A DNA stretch of 64,000 nt from Hymenobacter sp. PAMC 26628 (GTDB lineage: Bacteria > Bacteroidota > Bacteroidia > Cytophagales > Hymenobacteraceae), in contig NZ_CP014304.1 of the NCBI RefSeq assembly GCF_001562275.1, forward strand, positions 4,588,001-4,652,000, written 5' to 3'. Below are positions 25,240 through 33,514 of the stretch, in pieces. The position numbers and the translations under genes were made by a program. Below the pieces are notes generated by a model. It was not told the DNA's origin, ran no database searches, and saw only the letters and a list, made by a program, of their open reading frames with translations. Each line of letters starts with the position of its first letter. Position 1 is the first letter of the stretch.

Positions 25240-25678
25240 ATTAAGCGGTTCTTCGTCATAAGGATCAAAATCAATTTTATGATTTATATAGACACTAGAA
25301 AATAACTTTATGTTAGATACTACATTATTTACTCCTAAAGCGCCTATGACGACACTCAATGAATCGGCATTTGATAAATCTTTGAAAATGAATCGGATCG
25401 AATCAGTAGATACAGTTTTATTATTTACTCTCGGCAACATGGCTGTGAACTCATTCATTTCCAAATGAAAATCAACTGGATAATTCTCCACAGCGTCTGC
25501 CATTAGATTTATCCCCTTCAAAAAATTCGACTTCCCTGAATTATTCGGCCCAATAAATAGATTCACCTGCCCTAGCTTAACCGAAGCGTCGCGGATACTG
25601 CGGAAGTTCTGAATGCGGAGGGAAGTAAGCATAGCAGTGACATTAAGCGAAAGACTGTGGCGAAGGTAGGGCCCCAGC

Positions 25679-28651
25679 CTACCCCAGCAACTCCTCAATA
25701 TCGGCCCGGGTCAAGGTTTTGATGACTGCTTCGTCGGTGGCAATCAACTCGCTGACCAGGTTGAGTTTGCGCTGTTGCAGGGCCAGGATTTTCTCCTCCA
25801 CCGTGTGTTGGGTGATGAACTTGTACACAAACACCGGCCGCTGCTGCCCGATGCGGTGGGCCCTGTCGACGGCCTGGGCCTCCACGGCGGGGTTCCACCA
25901 CGGGTCGAGCAGAAACACGTAGTCGGCGGCCGTGAGGTTGAGGCCCACGCCGCCGGCTTTCAGGCTGATGAGGAAGATTTGCAGCGCGTCGGTTTCCTGG
26001 AAGCGGGCCACTTCGGCGGCCCGGTCGCGGGTGTTGCCGTCGAGGTAAGCATAAGGCAGCTGGCGCTCGTCGAGGGCAGCGCGCACCAGGGCTAGGTGCT
26101 GCACAAATTGGCTAAACACCAGCACCTTATGCCCTTCGGCCACCACGTTGCGAATCATGCGCAGCACCTCGCGCAGCTTGCCCGACTCGTGGGCGTAGCT
26201 GGCGTCGGCCAGGTGCGGGTGGTTGGCCATCTGGCGCAGGCGCGTGAGGCCCTGGAGCAGTAGAAACTGCGTGCTGGCGGGCCCGTGCTCGTCCAGGTTT
26301 TGCAGAATTTTGTTGCGGTAAAAGCTCTTGGTTTCTTCGTAGGCCTGGGCCTGCTCCGTCGTCATGTCGCAATAACTGAGCTGCTCGCTTTTAGCCGGCA
26401 ACTCCTTGGCCACTTGTTCCTTGTGGCGCCGCAAAATAAACGGCTTGATGAGTGCGTGCAAACGGCGCGTGCGGCCCTCGTCGCGGTGCTGCTCGATGGG
26501 CTTGAGGAATTCCTTCCGAAAAAACGCCTGCGTGCCCAGCAGTCCGGGGTTGATGAACGACATCTGCGACCACAAATCCATCGTGCTGTTTTCCACCGGC
26601 GTGCCCGTGAGGATGAGCCGGTGCTTGGAGCGCAGTTGCCGCACGGCCTGCGAGGTGGTGCTCGACGGGTTTTTGATGGCCTGCGACTCGTCCAGAATTA
26701 CGTAGTCGAAGCGGTAGCTGGCCAGTAGCTCGGCATCGAGGCGCACGATGCCGTAGCTGGTCAGCACCACGTCGTAGTCGGCAAACTGGGTCACGTCCTT
26801 GGTGCGGTACGTGCCCGTGTACACCAGCAGCCGCAGGGCAGGCGTAAATTTCTGTGCCTCATTCAACCAGTTGTACACCAGTGAAGTGGGTAGCGCCAGC
26901 AGCGACGCCGCACCCTGCGCCGCCCCGCTTTCGGCCCGCTGCTGCAGCATGGCCAGCGTCTGAATGGTTTTGCCCAAACCCATATCGTCGGCCAGGCAGC
27001 CGCCGAAATGGTAGTCCTGCACGAAGCGCAGCCAGTTATAGCCGGCTTTTTGGTAGGGGCGCAGCTCGCCGTGGAAGCCCACGGGCAGCGGGTGGTCCGC
27101 CACCTCGGCAAAGTCGCGCAGCTTTTCCAGCTTGCGGCCCAGCGTTACGGTGGCCAGCTCGTTGCTTTGCAAATCGGCCACCAGGGCAAGGTGGTGGCGG
27201 CGCAGCGACAGGGTTTCGTCCTGCTCTTCGGCAAAGGCAAACAGCTCCAGGTAGTCGGTAAACCAAGCTTCGGGGATAATTGCCACCTGGCCGTTGGGCA
27301 GCCGGAACTCGCGCCGCCGCTGCAAAATGTGCCCCCGCAGCCGGATGAACGGTACCGCAATGTCGCCGAAGTACACCGTGCCGCGCACATCGAACCAGTC
27401 GCCGGCTTCCTGAATACCCAGCTCGACGCGCACAGGCCCCAAAAAGTAGGGCTGGCTGGCCCCGGCGGCGGGCTCCACGGCAAAGCCTTCGGCCGCCAGC
27501 GATTCCGCGTTGTCGTGCAGCCACTGGAAGGCCTTGGCCCGGTCGAGGGCGGCGTGGCCGTCGGGCAACGCCAGGCCACGGGCGGCCAGCGTGGCCACGG
27601 CGGTGCGCTCGTCGTCGGCGTTGCGCAGCAAGCGGTGAAAGGTATAGCTCTCGTCGGCCTGCTCTAGGCGCACGCTCACGCGCTTGCCGGAATCGAAGGG
27701 CACCGAGGCGTCGCCGTAGCGGAAGCCCAGCTGGAAGTACAGGCGGTCAGGACTGGGCGCGGCGGCGGACTTGGGCTGGGGCACGCGGCCGCGGCGCGGG
27801 GGCCCCGGGGGCCGCTCAGGCACCTCGGGCAGGGCCCCGGCGGGCGGCACATCGCTGAAGGTGAGGCGCGGCCGGGCCCGGTAGCGGTCCGTGACGACGG
27901 CAAAGCCCACACCACGGGCGTGCACGTCGAACGCCTCCATGAGCGGGGCCACGAACTTCTGGAAGTAGCTGGCCTCCACCTGCCGGGGCACTACAATAAA
28001 CTTTTTGTTCAGGAACGGCTGGAGCTTGCGCCCGTCCACGTCGTTGTGAAACGAGTAGATGATGCCGTCGAGCAGCAGCCAGGCCGGCTGCTGGCACACC
28101 AGCAGGGCTCCCTTGTACTGGAAGTCCAGCTTCTGGTTTTGGTACTGAATGGTGGGGAAATAGTGCGTGCCATCGTCGTTGCGGCGGAAGTGAAACAGCA
28201 CCGAGGCCAGCACCGGGGCCAGCGCAATTGCGCGCCAGGTGGGCTCGCCGTCGCGCCCCATGATGAACACCTGCTTGCCGTGCAGGCGGGCCAGCACGGC
28301 GGCCATGCGCGTTTGCACGTGGCGCGCCACGGCTTCTTGCAGTGGCTTGTCGCCCTTATCGGGGCTGTAAGTTTTTAGGAAAAAGTCGGCTGCCGCAATC
28401 TTGCGGGGCCAGAACTCTTTGATAACCGCTTCTTGCTGAAGCTGGTCGCACAGTTCAATCAACTCAAAGTCAACGGCGTCGAGGCCGCTGGCAAACTCGG
28501 GCGCGTTGCGGGCCGATGCCGTTTGGTGCAGCAGCGTCAGCTGGCCCTTGGGGCCACGCTGCACCAAATAGGCCGCAAACAGGTGGCCCAGGAACTCGTG
28601 CTCAAAGAGCGAGTAAACAATTTGAAAAGGTTCGGTAGACGATACTTTCAT
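25679..28651 (-). CDS. SNF2-family DEAD/DEAH-box helicase
   Basis: The 990-residue product has a long N-terminal region of unclear role (about 1-480). A two-lobed SNF2 ATPase follows. Motifs in order: CLADDMGLGKTIQTLAMLQQ (I), VVLTSYGIVRLDAE, YVILDESQAIKNPSSTTSQA (II, DESQ), HRLILTGTPVENSTMDLWSQ (III), then KVLVFSQFVQHLALVRAALD, YLDGNTRDRAAEVARFQ, LISLKAGGVGLNLTAADYVF and AVDRAHRIGQQRPVFVYKFI (V-VI). It should remodel protein-DNA complexes or act in transcription or repair. Its last bases are 47 bp upstream of the ATPase start. Some defence systems carry SNF2 helicases, but its native-like composition argues it is a resident gene. Confidence 0.93.
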   Translation of the reverse strand: MKVSSTEPFQIVYSLFEHEFLGHLFAAYLVQRGPKGQLTLLHQTASARNAPEFASGLDAVDFELIELCDQLQQEAVIKEFWPRKIAAADFFLKTYSPDKGDKPLQEAVARHVQTRMAAVLARLHGKQVFIMGRDGEPTWRAIALAPVLASVLFHFRRNDDGTHYFPTIQYQNQKLDFQYKGALLVCQQPAWLLLDGIIYSFHNDVDGRKLQPFLNKKFIVVPRQVEASYFQKFVAPLMEAFDVHARGVGFAVVTDRYRARPRLTFSDVPPAGALPEVPERPPGPPRRGRVPQPKSAAAPSPDRLYFQLGFRYGDASVPFDSGKRVSVRLEQADESYTFHRLLRNADDERTAVATLAARGLALPDGHAALDRAKAFQWLHDNAESLAAEGFAVEPAAGASQPYFLGPVRVELGIQEAGDWFDVRGTVYFGDIAVPFIRLRGHILQRRREFRLPNGQVAIIPEAWFTDYLELFAFAEEQDETLSLRRHHLALVADLQSNELATVTLGRKLEKLRDFAEVADHPLPVGFHGELRPYQKAGYNWLRFVQDYHFGGCLADDMGLGKTIQTLAMLQQRAESGAAQGAASLLALPTSLVYNWLNEAQKFTPALRLLVYTGTYRTKDVTQFADYDVVLTSYGIVRLDAELLASYRFDYVILDESQAIKNPSSTTSQAVRQLRSKHRLILTGTPVENSTMDLWSQMSFINPGLLGTQAFFRKEFLKPIEQHRDEGRTRRLHALIKPFILRRHKEQVAKELPAKSEQLSYCDMTTEQAQAYEETKSFYRNKILQNLDEHGPASTQFLLLQGLTRLRQMANHPHLADASYAHESGKLREVLRMIRNVVAEGHKVLVFSQFVQHLALVRAALDERQLPYAYLDGNTRDRAAEVARFQETDALQIFLISLKAGGVGLNLTAADYVFLLDPWWNPAVEAQAVDRAHRIGQQRPVFVYKFITQHTVEEKILALQQRKLNLVSELIATDEAVIKTLTRADIEELLG

Positions 28652-28781
28652 AGGCGGCCACGGGAGGGCGCAAGTTAGGGCCCCGCGTGGATTCTCACCG
28701 CATATTTTTTGGACTTTATCGCGTCGAAAAATGTACCAGAGCCCTACTGCGGAGCTTGGGAGGCCTTACGGGCGGTCCGGC

Positions 28782-30011
28782 CTACAGGTTATCGCGCAAC
28801 ACCAGGCGGCCGGCGTTCAGGGCCGGGCGGATGCTCACGGCGAGCGTGATGAGCACGATGGCCAAGCTCGTGAGCAGAATATCGGAGAGCTTCATCTTCA
28901 CCGGGTACGCGTCGACGATGCTCGTGGCCATGCCCATACTCACCAGCCCGAAGCGCTGCTGGGCCCAGCAAATGCCCACGCCCAAAACCAGCCCCACCAC
29001 CGCGCCCACCAGCGCCACAATGGCCCCCACGCCCAGAAAGGTTTTGCGCACAATTTCTTCGGTGGCGCCCATGGCCAGCAGCACGGCAATGTCTTTTTTC
29101 TTGTCGATGACCAGCATCGAGAGCGAAAAGAAGATGTTGAGCGAGGCGATGAGCAGGATGAAGGCGAAGGTGATGAACACAAACAGCTTCTCAATTTTGA
29201 TGGCCTTGAGCAAGCTCACGTGCTGCTCGTCGGAGTCGAGCACCGTGAACCGGGGCCCCAGTTCCTCACGCAAGGTTTGCTTCACGGCCTCCACCTGGAA
29301 GCTGTCGCCCACCTTCACGTAGAGGCCCGTGCGGCGATTGCCGTAACCCAGCAGGCGCTGAGCAAAGCGCAGGGGCACAAACACGTAGCTGTCGTCCATG
29401 TGCTGCTCGATGAGGAACACGCCCCCGGCCTGCAAATTCTCTTCGTTGAAGGCCTTGCTGGGGTCCAAACTTAGGGTTTTGCCCGCGGTGTTGCGCGGGT
29501 ACAGCATGTGCATGGGCGTGAGGCCATTTTTGAGCGTGACGCTGAGCTCGTGCTGCACACCGGCCCCGATGAGGGCAAAGTCGATGCTGTCGTGGTAGAG
29601 GCGGTGGTCGCCCTCGCGGATGCTGGCGTCGATGCCGCTTTGGCCGAAGTAATTTTCGCTCAGGCCGCGCATCTTTACCACCATCCGGCGGTCGTGGTAC
29701 TGCAGCAGGGCGTTGTCCTCAATGACTTGCGTGAGCAGGGCCACGCCGGGCGTGGCCTGGATGCGCTGGAGCAGCGGGGCCGTGACGGCGAACGACTTGC
29801 CCTTGGTGGCCGTGATGACGAGGTTGGGGTCGGACTTGCCGTAGAGCGTGCGCACCAAGTCTTCGAGCCCGTTGAAGACCGAGAGCACGATGATGAGCGA
29901 CATGGTGCCCACCGCCACCCCAATCATCGAAATGTTAGAGATAATGGAGATGATGTTGCGCTTTTTCTTCGAGGAGAAGTAGCGCCGGGCAATGAGGAAG
30001 GGAACGTTCAC
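28782..30011 (-). CDS. LolC/LolE-like FtsX-family ABC permease
   Basis: The 409-residue membrane protein has one N-terminal helix (IISIISNISMIGVAVGTMSL), a long periplasmic MacB-like domain, and three C-terminal helices (LFVFITFAFILLIASLNIFF, VGAIVALVGAVVGLVLGVGI, LLTSLAIVLITLAVSIRPAL). The start MNVPFLIARRYFSSKKKRNI is typical of Bacteroidota lipoprotein-release permeases. It probably works with a LolD-type ATPase to move lipoproteins to the outer membrane, though no ATPase gene is adjacent. Confidence 0.88.
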   Translation of the reverse strand: MNVPFLIARRYFSSKKKRNIISIISNISMIGVAVGTMSLIIVLSVFNGLEDLVRTLYGKSDPNLVITATKGKSFAVTAPLLQRIQATPGVALLTQVIEDNALLQYHDRRMVVKMRGLSENYFGQSGIDASIREGDHRLYHDSIDFALIGAGVQHELSVTLKNGLTPMHMLYPRNTAGKTLSLDPSKAFNEENLQAGGVFLIEQHMDDSYVFVPLRFAQRLLGYGNRRTGLYVKVGDSFQVEAVKQTLREELGPRFTVLDSDEQHVSLLKAIKIEKLFVFITFAFILLIASLNIFFSLSMLVIDKKKDIAVLLAMGATEEIVRKTFLGVGAIVALVGAVVGLVLGVGICWAQQRFGLVSMGMATSIVDAYPVKMKLSDILLTSLAIVLITLAVSIRPALNAGRLVLRDNL

Positions 30012-30020
30012 GGAGTCGGG

Positions 30021-30470
30021 TTAGCCGGCTTTGCGGAGGAAGCCGTCCATGAATTCTTCCAAGCGCTTAAGGCGCTCGTCGTGCTGCTTGATGGTCACGT
30101 CTAGTAGCGTGCGCACTTCCTGCTTCAGCCCGCGCACATCGGCCTTGATGTCGCGGATTTCATCCAGGAAGATGATATTGAACTGATCTTGACGCTCGTT
30201 AAATTTTTCCTGGCGCTCGTTAAATTTTTCCTGGCGCTCGTTAAATTTCTCCTGACGCTCGTTGAATTTCTCCTGACGGTCCGTCCATTCCAGCAGGCGT
30301 TGGTTGAACACGCTTTGCTGCTGCTGAAACTTTTGGTTGTCTTGCCGGGCGTGGCGCTGCTCCTGCACCACTTGCAGCAGCAACTCGTTGGTGGTGGCGG
30401 CCCGCGCTTCTTGCTGCTCCATCCGGTTCAGCAGCGCATCCATAAAAATCTGAAAACTGCTGGGGTCCAT
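30021..30470 (-). CDS. Coiled-coil hypothetical protein with heptad repeats, 149 aa
   Basis: From the ATG at 30470 (MDPSSFQIFMDALLNRMEQQ) the product is almost entirely helical and charged. It includes four copies of a seven-residue unit EKFNERQ, an exact heptad, encoded by a 21-bp DNA tandem repeat at 30191-30274. The C-terminal part (RDIKADVRGLKQEVRTLLDV, QHDERLKRLEEFMDGF) continues the coiled coil. It ends 9 bp upstream of the FtsX-like gene on the same strand. No known family; a structural or scaffolding role is plausible. Confidence 0.65.
   Translation of the reverse strand: MDPSSFQIFMDALLNRMEQQEARAATTNELLLQVVQEQRHARQDNQKFQQQQSVFNQRLLEWTDRQEKFNERQEKFNERQEKFNERQEKFNERQDQFNIIFLDEIRDIKADVRGLKQEVRTLLDVTIKQHDERLKRLEEFMDGFLRKAG
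30191..30274. repeat. 21-bp tandem repeat, four units
   Basis: Four consecutive 21-bp units start GACGCTCGTTAAATTTTTCC, GGCGCTCGTTAAATTTTTCC, then two variants with TTTCTCC, at 30191, 30212, 30233 and 30254. They lie in the coding sequence, so each unit adds one heptad to the coiled coil. Copy-number change would keep the frame. Confidence 0.85.
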
Positions 30471-30552
30471 CAAACGGGGCGGCAAACGGTGGGCGGAAGG
30501 AAACGAAAGCAAGATACGGGCTTTTGCCCACGGCGACCGGGGCCCCGGGGCC

Positions 30553-31362
30553 CTATTTCCAGGCTTTTACAATCAGGCCCGTGCCCGAGTCGTGGGCCGA
30601 GCGGGCGTCGAGCCAGTTCAGCACCAGGCAAAACGGAAACACGACGGCGTAGTAGAACGGCAGCAGCACAAAGAACAATCGCGACTGGCCCAGCATCAGG
30701 ATGGGGTACTTCATGCTCAGGCGCCACGAAACCTGGCCGGGCTCGCCGTAGCTGTAGCGGGCCTCGATGCGCTCGAAGCCGGCCGTGCGCAGCTTCTGCT
30801 GGATTTCGTGGATGTTGTAGCCGTCGCGCACGTGCTCTTCAATGAAGCTGGTTTCGGCGTCGTCGTGCACGTCGGAACCGCCCTGGTCGCTGGGCGTAGA
30901 AATGAGCAGCATCCCACCGTCCTTCAGCGAGGCGTGAATGTTGCGAAACACCTCCACGTCTTCCACGATGTGCTCCATCACGTCAACAGACAGCGCCAAA
31001 TCGAAGCTATTGGGCTCCTGGTACAGCACCAGGTCTTGCACGGCAAACTGCACATTGGGCCGCCCGATCTGGCGAAAGAAGTGGTTTGAATCGGCTACTT
31101 GCTCTTCCTTCACGTCCACGGCCAAAATGTGCCATTTGCGCCCCAGCCCGCTGAGCCAGTAGCTGTACTGGCCATAGCCAGCGCCCGCGTCGAGGATGTT
31201 TAGCGGCTCCTGGGTACGGCCCCGGGCCCACTGGCGCAATTCGCGGTGCACGTGCCAGGTGCGCAGCAGCAGCAGATCGAGCAGGAGGTAAAACAACCGG
31301 CGCAGGCCCGGGGTACGGTTGAATACCTTGCCGAGCGTCTTCTTAATCGGGTCGTAGTACAA
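30553..31362 (-). CDS. Class I SAM-dependent methyltransferase
   Basis: The product contains NILDAGAGYGQYSYWLSGLG (motif I), ILAVDVKEEQVADSNHFFRQ, VQFAVQDLVLYQEPNSFDLA, SVDVMEHIVEDVEVFRNIHA and GGMLLISTPSDQGGSDVHDD, a UbiE/Methyltransf_11-type fold. The C-terminal PILMLGQSRLFFVLLPFYYA VVF region is hydrophobic and may be a membrane anchor. The only ATG (31443) lies inside a tandem-repeat hairpin and would add a nonsense-like HSFSHPLIHSFTHS lead. A TTG at 31362, giving (M)YYDPIKKTLGKVFNRT, is more likely. Substrate unknown. Confidence 0.78.
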   Translation of the reverse strand: MYYDPIKKTLGKVFNRTPGLRRLFYLLLDLLLLRTWHVHRELRQWARGRTQEPLNILDAGAGYGQYSYWLSGLGRKWHILAVDVKEEQVADSNHFFRQIGRPNVQFAVQDLVLYQEPNSFDLALSVDVMEHIVEDVEVFRNIHASLKDGGMLLISTPSDQGGSDVHDDAETSFIEEHVRDGYNIHEIQQKLRTAGFERIEARYSYGEPGQVSWRLSMKYPILMLGQSRLFFVLLPFYYAVVFPFCLVLNWLDARSAHDSGTGLIVKAWK

Positions 31363-31368
31363 GGACGG

Positions 31369-31463
31369 TGAATGAGTGAATGAGTGAATGAGTGGATGGC
31401 TAAACGAATGAACGAGTGCCGGACGCAGATGCCATTCACTCATTCACTCATTCGCTCATTCAC
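31369..31463. repeat. Tandem 8-bp repeat arranged as a hairpin
   Basis: The left arm has three units of GAATGAGT (about 31371-31394). The right arm (31433-31463) has the reverse complement ACTCATTC in four partly varied units. The spacer is about 40 nt. It separates the methyltransferase gene from the end of rbfA, both on the minus strand. Confidence 0.75.
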
Positions 31464-31887
31464 CCTTGAACAGGCGCGGGCGCGGCGCGGGCAACTCGTC
31501 GGGGCCCTCTGCAGCGGGGGCAGCCGGTGGGGCGGGCGGGATGTGCAGCTGGCCAAGCACGCCGTCCATGTGGGCAGCGTAGGCGGCGCTGTCGTCGTGG
31601 AAGAAGGTGAGTTCGGGCACCACGCGGGCCGTTTTACGGATGCGTTTGGCCAAAGCCTGGCGAATTTCCTTGGCGCTGTCGCGCACCAAGGCCAAGCGGG
31701 CGTCGGCGTCGGTGCCCAGCAGCAGGCTCAGGTACACCCGGGCTTGGCCCAGATCGGGCGTCATTTTCACCAAGCTGATGCTCGGGGCCAGTCCGCCGCC
31801 AAATAAGTGCGGCAGGTCGCGCTGCAACACGGCGGCCAACTCTTGCTGGAGCAAGCTGGCCATTTTTTGCTGTCGTTTGCTTTCCAT
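31456..31887 (-). CDS. rbfA: Ribosome-binding factor A
   Basis: The 143-residue product starts MESKRQQKMASLLQQELAAV. It carries the family KH-like core PSISLVKMTPDLGQARVYLS, KEIRQALAKRIRKTARVVPE and LTFFHDDSAAYAAHMDGVL. It helps 30S maturation by binding 16S rRNA. The C-terminus has a Pro/Ala-rich tail. A TACCTTTG box lies 8 nt before the ATG. Confidence 0.92.
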   Translation of the reverse strand: MESKRQQKMASLLQQELAAVLQRDLPHLFGGGLAPSISLVKMTPDLGQARVYLSLLLGTDADARLALVRDSAKEIRQALAKRIRKTARVVPELTFFHDDSAAYAAHMDGVLGQLHIPPAPPAAPAAEGPDELPAPRPRLFKGE

Positions 31888-31895
31888 ATAGTTTG

Positions 31896-31903
31896 CAAAG
31901 GTA
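31896..31903 (-). promoter_or_regulatory. TAnnTTTG -7 box of rbfA
   Basis: The minus strand reads TACCTTTG, ending 8 nt upstream of the rbfA ATG (31885-31887). As with rsmI and rlmI, the transcript would be leaderless or nearly so. Confidence 0.55.
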
Positions 31904-31982
31904 CGCCCGCGGGAAGATGGGCCGAACGCTACCGCGCAACGAAGCCCCGCGCCCCGCCGCTGGGGCCCCACCGGGCGGCGAA

Positions 31983-31990
31983 TACCTTTG
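31983..31990 (+). promoter_or_regulatory. TAnnTTTG -7 box of the membrane-protein gene
   Basis: The plus strand reads TACCTTTG at 31983-31990. Its last TTG is the apparent start of the longest reading of the next gene, so that start cannot be real. The GTG at 32027 is preferred. The box is divergent from the rbfA box 80 bp away. Confidence 0.5.
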
Positions 31991-32026
31991 CCGGAACAAT
32001 TCGGTTTTCCTTATTCACTTTCGCCC

Positions 32027-33460
32027 GTGCTGCGCTTTTTTCGAGGCTCGTTGCCTGCCCAATTACTGGGGCTGCTGCTGCTGCTGCTGGCCCTGCGCTT
32101 GCCGCTGCTGGTTCTGCAAGGCTTGCCCCTCACGGCGGGCGAGCTAAGGGCCCTATTGGTGGGCGAGCGGGTGCACGGCGGGGCCCTGCCCTACCGCGAC
32201 CTTTACGACGGTACTGCCCCGCTGGCAGTCTACCTGTTCGGTGGGCTCGACTGGGTAGGGGCCCGGCCAGTATTTTTATACCGTGCACTGGCACTGGCTT
32301 TGCTGCTGCTGCAAGCCCTGCGCCTGAACTTCGTACTAAACCGCGCCGACGCCTTCCCCGACCGCGGCTACTTAGCAGCCCTCGTATACGTGGTGGTCGG
32401 CTCCCTTAGTACAGACCTCGATGCGCTGTCACCGCTGCTAGTGGGGCATACCTTCGTGGTATTTGCCCTCAGCGCCCTGATCCCCACCTCACGCGAGGGT
32501 TACGACAACCGCCGCTTATTCCGAGCTGGGTTTCTGATTGGACTAGCAGGGCTGTGCTACTTGCCATTGGTACTTTTTGCGGGCGTGGGCCTGCTGGCCG
32601 TTATCATCTTTGCGGCCAATGCGTTTCGCAGCTTCTTGCTGCTGCTGTGTGGATTGCTGTTTCCGTATGCAGTAGCAGCTACGTATTTTCTCTACGTTGG
32701 GGCCCTGCCCAACTTCGTACAATTTCACCTTGAACCGGGCTGGCACAATTTCCGCGCCGGGGCCCCCAGCGGCTTGCCCTTGGCCTTGCAATTACGGCTG
32801 CTGGCCCTGCCAGCGGCAGTATTGTCACTAGCCACAATGCGAGGACTCGGCACGCCGCTGGGCCCCGTGTTTCAGGCCAAGTTCCGGCAATTGATGATAG
32901 CCTGGCTGTTAGTGGCTCTGGCGGTACTGGCGGGCGGCGGTGGCACAGCGCCCGGTGCCCTGGTGCTGCTGCTGCCACCGCTGGCATACTTCAGCCTCTT
33001 CCTATGGCAAGCCAGTCGGCCAGCTTGGGCCCCAGAGGTGATTTTCCTAGTGCTGCTAGCCGCCGTAGCGGTGGTGCGCTACCGGGCCCTAGTGCCCGGA
33101 CTCGAAACCGTGCTGCGCTTGCCCGCCGAAAGCAGCTTCGCTCCCCGCCCCGACCCATCTTTAGCCGGGCTTCACAACCAGCATTTATTTGTGCTGGGTC
33201 CCGACCACCGTGCTTACCTCACCAATTCCTCGGCCACCCCCTACCTCGACTGGCACTTAGCTCTAAGCGATTTTGACTACCTTGATCAGTACGCCGCTGT
33301 AGTCCGCATTGGCCGGCAAGTAGGGGCCAATCCGCCCGCTTACATACTCGACCAAAGTCATTTGCTTCCACAATTGCGCCACCTATTACCTAGGGTGTTT
33401 GGAGCCTATAAGCCGGCTGGCCTACCAAACCTATATCGGCACGTGAGAGCTATTAAGTAG
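32027..33460 (+). CDS. Polytopic membrane protein, GT-C-like
   Basis: From the GTG at 32027 (reading (M)LRFFRGSLPAQLLGL) the product is about 477 residues with around ten hydrophobic helices (LLLLLLALRLPLLVLQ, LAALVYVVVGSLST, FLIGLAGLCYLPLVLFAGVG, LIMIAW-type segments, VIFLVLLAAVAVV). A short loop PYRDLYDGTAPLAVYLF resembles the acidic first loop of GT-C glycosyltransferases (GT87/GT39 types), so transfer of a sugar from a lipid carrier is possible. The C-terminal 100 residues are soluble (LHNQHLFVLGPDHRAYLTNS). Function inferred from shape only. An IS3 element begins 3 bp after its stop. Confidence 0.7.
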   Translation: MLRFFRGSLPAQLLGLLLLLLALRLPLLVLQGLPLTAGELRALLVGERVHGGALPYRDLYDGTAPLAVYLFGGLDWVGARPVFLYRALALALLLLQALRLNFVLNRADAFPDRGYLAALVYVVVGSLSTDLDALSPLLVGHTFVVFALSALIPTSREGYDNRRLFRAGFLIGLAGLCYLPLVLFAGVGLLAVIIFAANAFRSFLLLLCGLLFPYAVAATYFLYVGALPNFVQFHLEPGWHNFRAGAPSGLPLALQLRLLALPAAVLSLATMRGLGTPLGPVFQAKFRQLMIAWLLVALAVLAGGGGTAPGALVLLLPPLAYFSLFLWQASRPAWAPEVIFLVLLAAVAVVRYRALVPGLETVLRLPAESSFAPRPDPSLAGLHNQHLFVLGPDHRAYLTNSSATPYLDWHLALSDFDYLDQYAAVVRIGRQVGANPPAYILDQSHLLPQLRHLLPRVFGAYKPAGLPNLYRHVRAIK

Positions 33461-33514
33461 AAGTGAGGTGGTCGGATAAATCTAGACAGAATAGGGTCTT
33501 AACTTTCGATTGTC

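Larger units (their letters stand above)
23569..25632 (-). pseudogene. AAA ATPase of OLD/AAA_21 type, split by an IS
   Basis: The N-terminal part (from the ATG at 25632) reads MLTSLRIQNFRSIRDASVKL, with Walker A NLFIGPNNSGKSNFL. The C-terminal part has the Walker B LLLLEEPEKGIHPRRIKEVM, the H-loop IILTSHSPYVVDYFADIPEC and an ABC-like VSEGVLYFLALLCIV signature region. An IS at 24271-25239 interrupts it. Removing the IS and one 3-bp ATT copy joins EEPL-N-EPLELLIKQV in frame, giving 363 residues. Such ATPases, paired with a small TOPRIM or DUF4276 protein, form predicted or proven phage-defence modules. Low GC and lack of GGGCCC point to horizontal gain. Confidence 0.82.

Noticed and set aside
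25679..28651. SNF2 helicase as a third component of the ATPase/TOPRIM system
   Set aside because: It is 47 bp away on the same strand, but its GC-rich, GGGCCC-containing composition matches the chromosome, unlike the two broken genes; joint function is not supported.
30191..30274. Possible CRISPR-like array
   Set aside because: Units of 21 bp follow each other without spacers and are in a coding frame; it is a simple tandem repeat.
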